Shown: positions 13,110 through 13,365 of the stretch, in pieces | Layout of the letters: the number at the start of each line of letters is the position of its first letter | Position numbering within the stretch: position 1 is the stretch's first letter | Source: Halanaerobium sp. | Lineage (GTDB): Bacteria; Bacillota; Halanaerobiia; Halanaerobiales; Halanaerobiaceae | DNA length: 13,365 nucleotides | Direction: 5' to 3' | Assembly (NCBI GenBank): GCA_003070825.1 | Contig: QBLP01000028.1 | Span: 1-13,365 of the forward strand | Position numbers and translations under genes: made by a program | The notes under the pieces: model-generated | Told to the model about the DNA's origin: nothing | Seen by the model: the letters and a program-made list of their open reading frames with translations, nothing else | Databases searched by the model: none

Positions 13110-13365
13110 GGTTCTTTAACAAATGTTGTGAAATCTAAATAGCACCGTTTGAATCGTGTTATCTCTTTTATTTTTTGAATTACTCTTAAATACTTAGTAA
13201 TGATAAATATACTCGGCGTTTTAAGTTTTCAACTTTGGGAACACCATAGCCAATTCTTTTGATTAATTTGATTTTGTTGTTTAATCCTTCAGCAAATCCG
13301 TTGGTTATTCTAGTTTTAAAATAGTTAATAATGTGCTGTTCCCAGCGTTTTACTGTTCCTTTAGC
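13110..13365 (-). mobile_element. ISL3-family insertion sequence, 3' end only
   Basis: The transposase C-terminus continues to the window edge. The element's outer end is placed at GGTTCTTTAACAAATGTTGT (from 13110), a sequence of the type seen at ISL3 termini: starting GG, with a short AT-rich neighbour (13102-13109) that could be one copy of an 8-bp target duplication. The boundary is inferred, because the other end is outside the window. The contig probably stops here because this repeat occurs elsewhere in the genome. Confidence 0.7.
13186..13365 (-). CDS. ISL3-family transposase, C-terminal fragment cut by window edge
   Basis: The last 59 codons of a transposase run in from the right edge and end at TAA (13186-13188). 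The segment TNGFAEGLNNKIKLIKR and the following IGYGVPKVENLKRRV are characteristic of the DDE_Tnp_ISL3 domain. The Glu of FAEG is the third catalytic acidic residue of the DDE triad. No frameshift or stop interrupts the visible part, so the copy may be active. The N-terminus and start lie outside the window. It is transcribed in the same direction as the ATP synthase operon, so read-through from the transposase could reach atpZ; no terminator is obvious between them. Confidence 0.92.
   Translation of the reverse strand, partial: AKGTVKRWEQHIINYFKTRITNGFAEGLNNKIKLIKRIGYGVPKVENLKRRVYLSLLSI

Noticed and set aside
1..13365. CRISPR arrays, tRNA or rRNA genes, riboswitches
   Set aside because: No regularly spaced repeats, cloverleaf-like segments or recognisable riboswitch cores were seen on either strand.

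Overview
The window looks like a whole contig from a low-GC, anaerobic, probably halophilic Firmicutes-type bacterium. I infer Halanaerobiales (Halanaerobium-like) from three things: a sodium-type F-ATPase c subunit, acidic insertions in otherwise ordinary ATP synthase subunits, and low GC. This assignment rests on family knowledge, not on a search. The first 19 bases are the Nextera transposase mosaic-end adapter, and the last ~255 bases are the end of an ISL3-family insertion sequence. Both contig edges are therefore technical or repeat-driven.

Left third (1-3441, all minus strand): yueI-like gene (DUF1694 with two CxxC pairs) -> murA (peptidoglycan precursor synthesis), closed by an intrinsic terminator -> a degenerate 1-phosphofructokinase-like PfkB protein -> a translationally coupled two-CBS-domain protein.

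Middle (about 3500-5430, plus strand): a two-gene unit of a TetR-family regulator and a membrane-anchored protein resembling the DUF6920/DUF6544 type. It has a TTGACA promoter and two near-identical palindromic operators spaced 19 bp centre to centre. The unit is bracketed by a pair of 44-nt inverted repeats (35/44 identical, ungapped) and ends at a terminator that also works in the opposite direction for the ATP synthase operon.

Right two thirds (5429-13071, minus strand): a complete F1Fo ATP synthase operon in the order atpZ-atpB-atpE1-atpI-atpE2-atpF-atpH-atpA-atpG-atpD-atpC. It has two c-subunit genes. The downstream copy (E2) carries the full Na+-binding signature. The upstream copy (E1) is intact, has a strong ribosome binding site and keeps the polar loop, but its ion-binding glutamate is replaced by glycine and its sodium-ligand glutamine by methionine. 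The c-ring assembly factor gene atpI lies between them, and a 14-bp GNRA-capped RNA hairpin follows atpE2. This suggests a mixed c-ring with some non-ion-carrying subunits, which would lower the ion/ATP ratio. I consider it the most interesting system in the window.

The ISL3 element ends only ~39 bp upstream of atpZ, so it separates the operon from any upstream promoter and may influence its expression.
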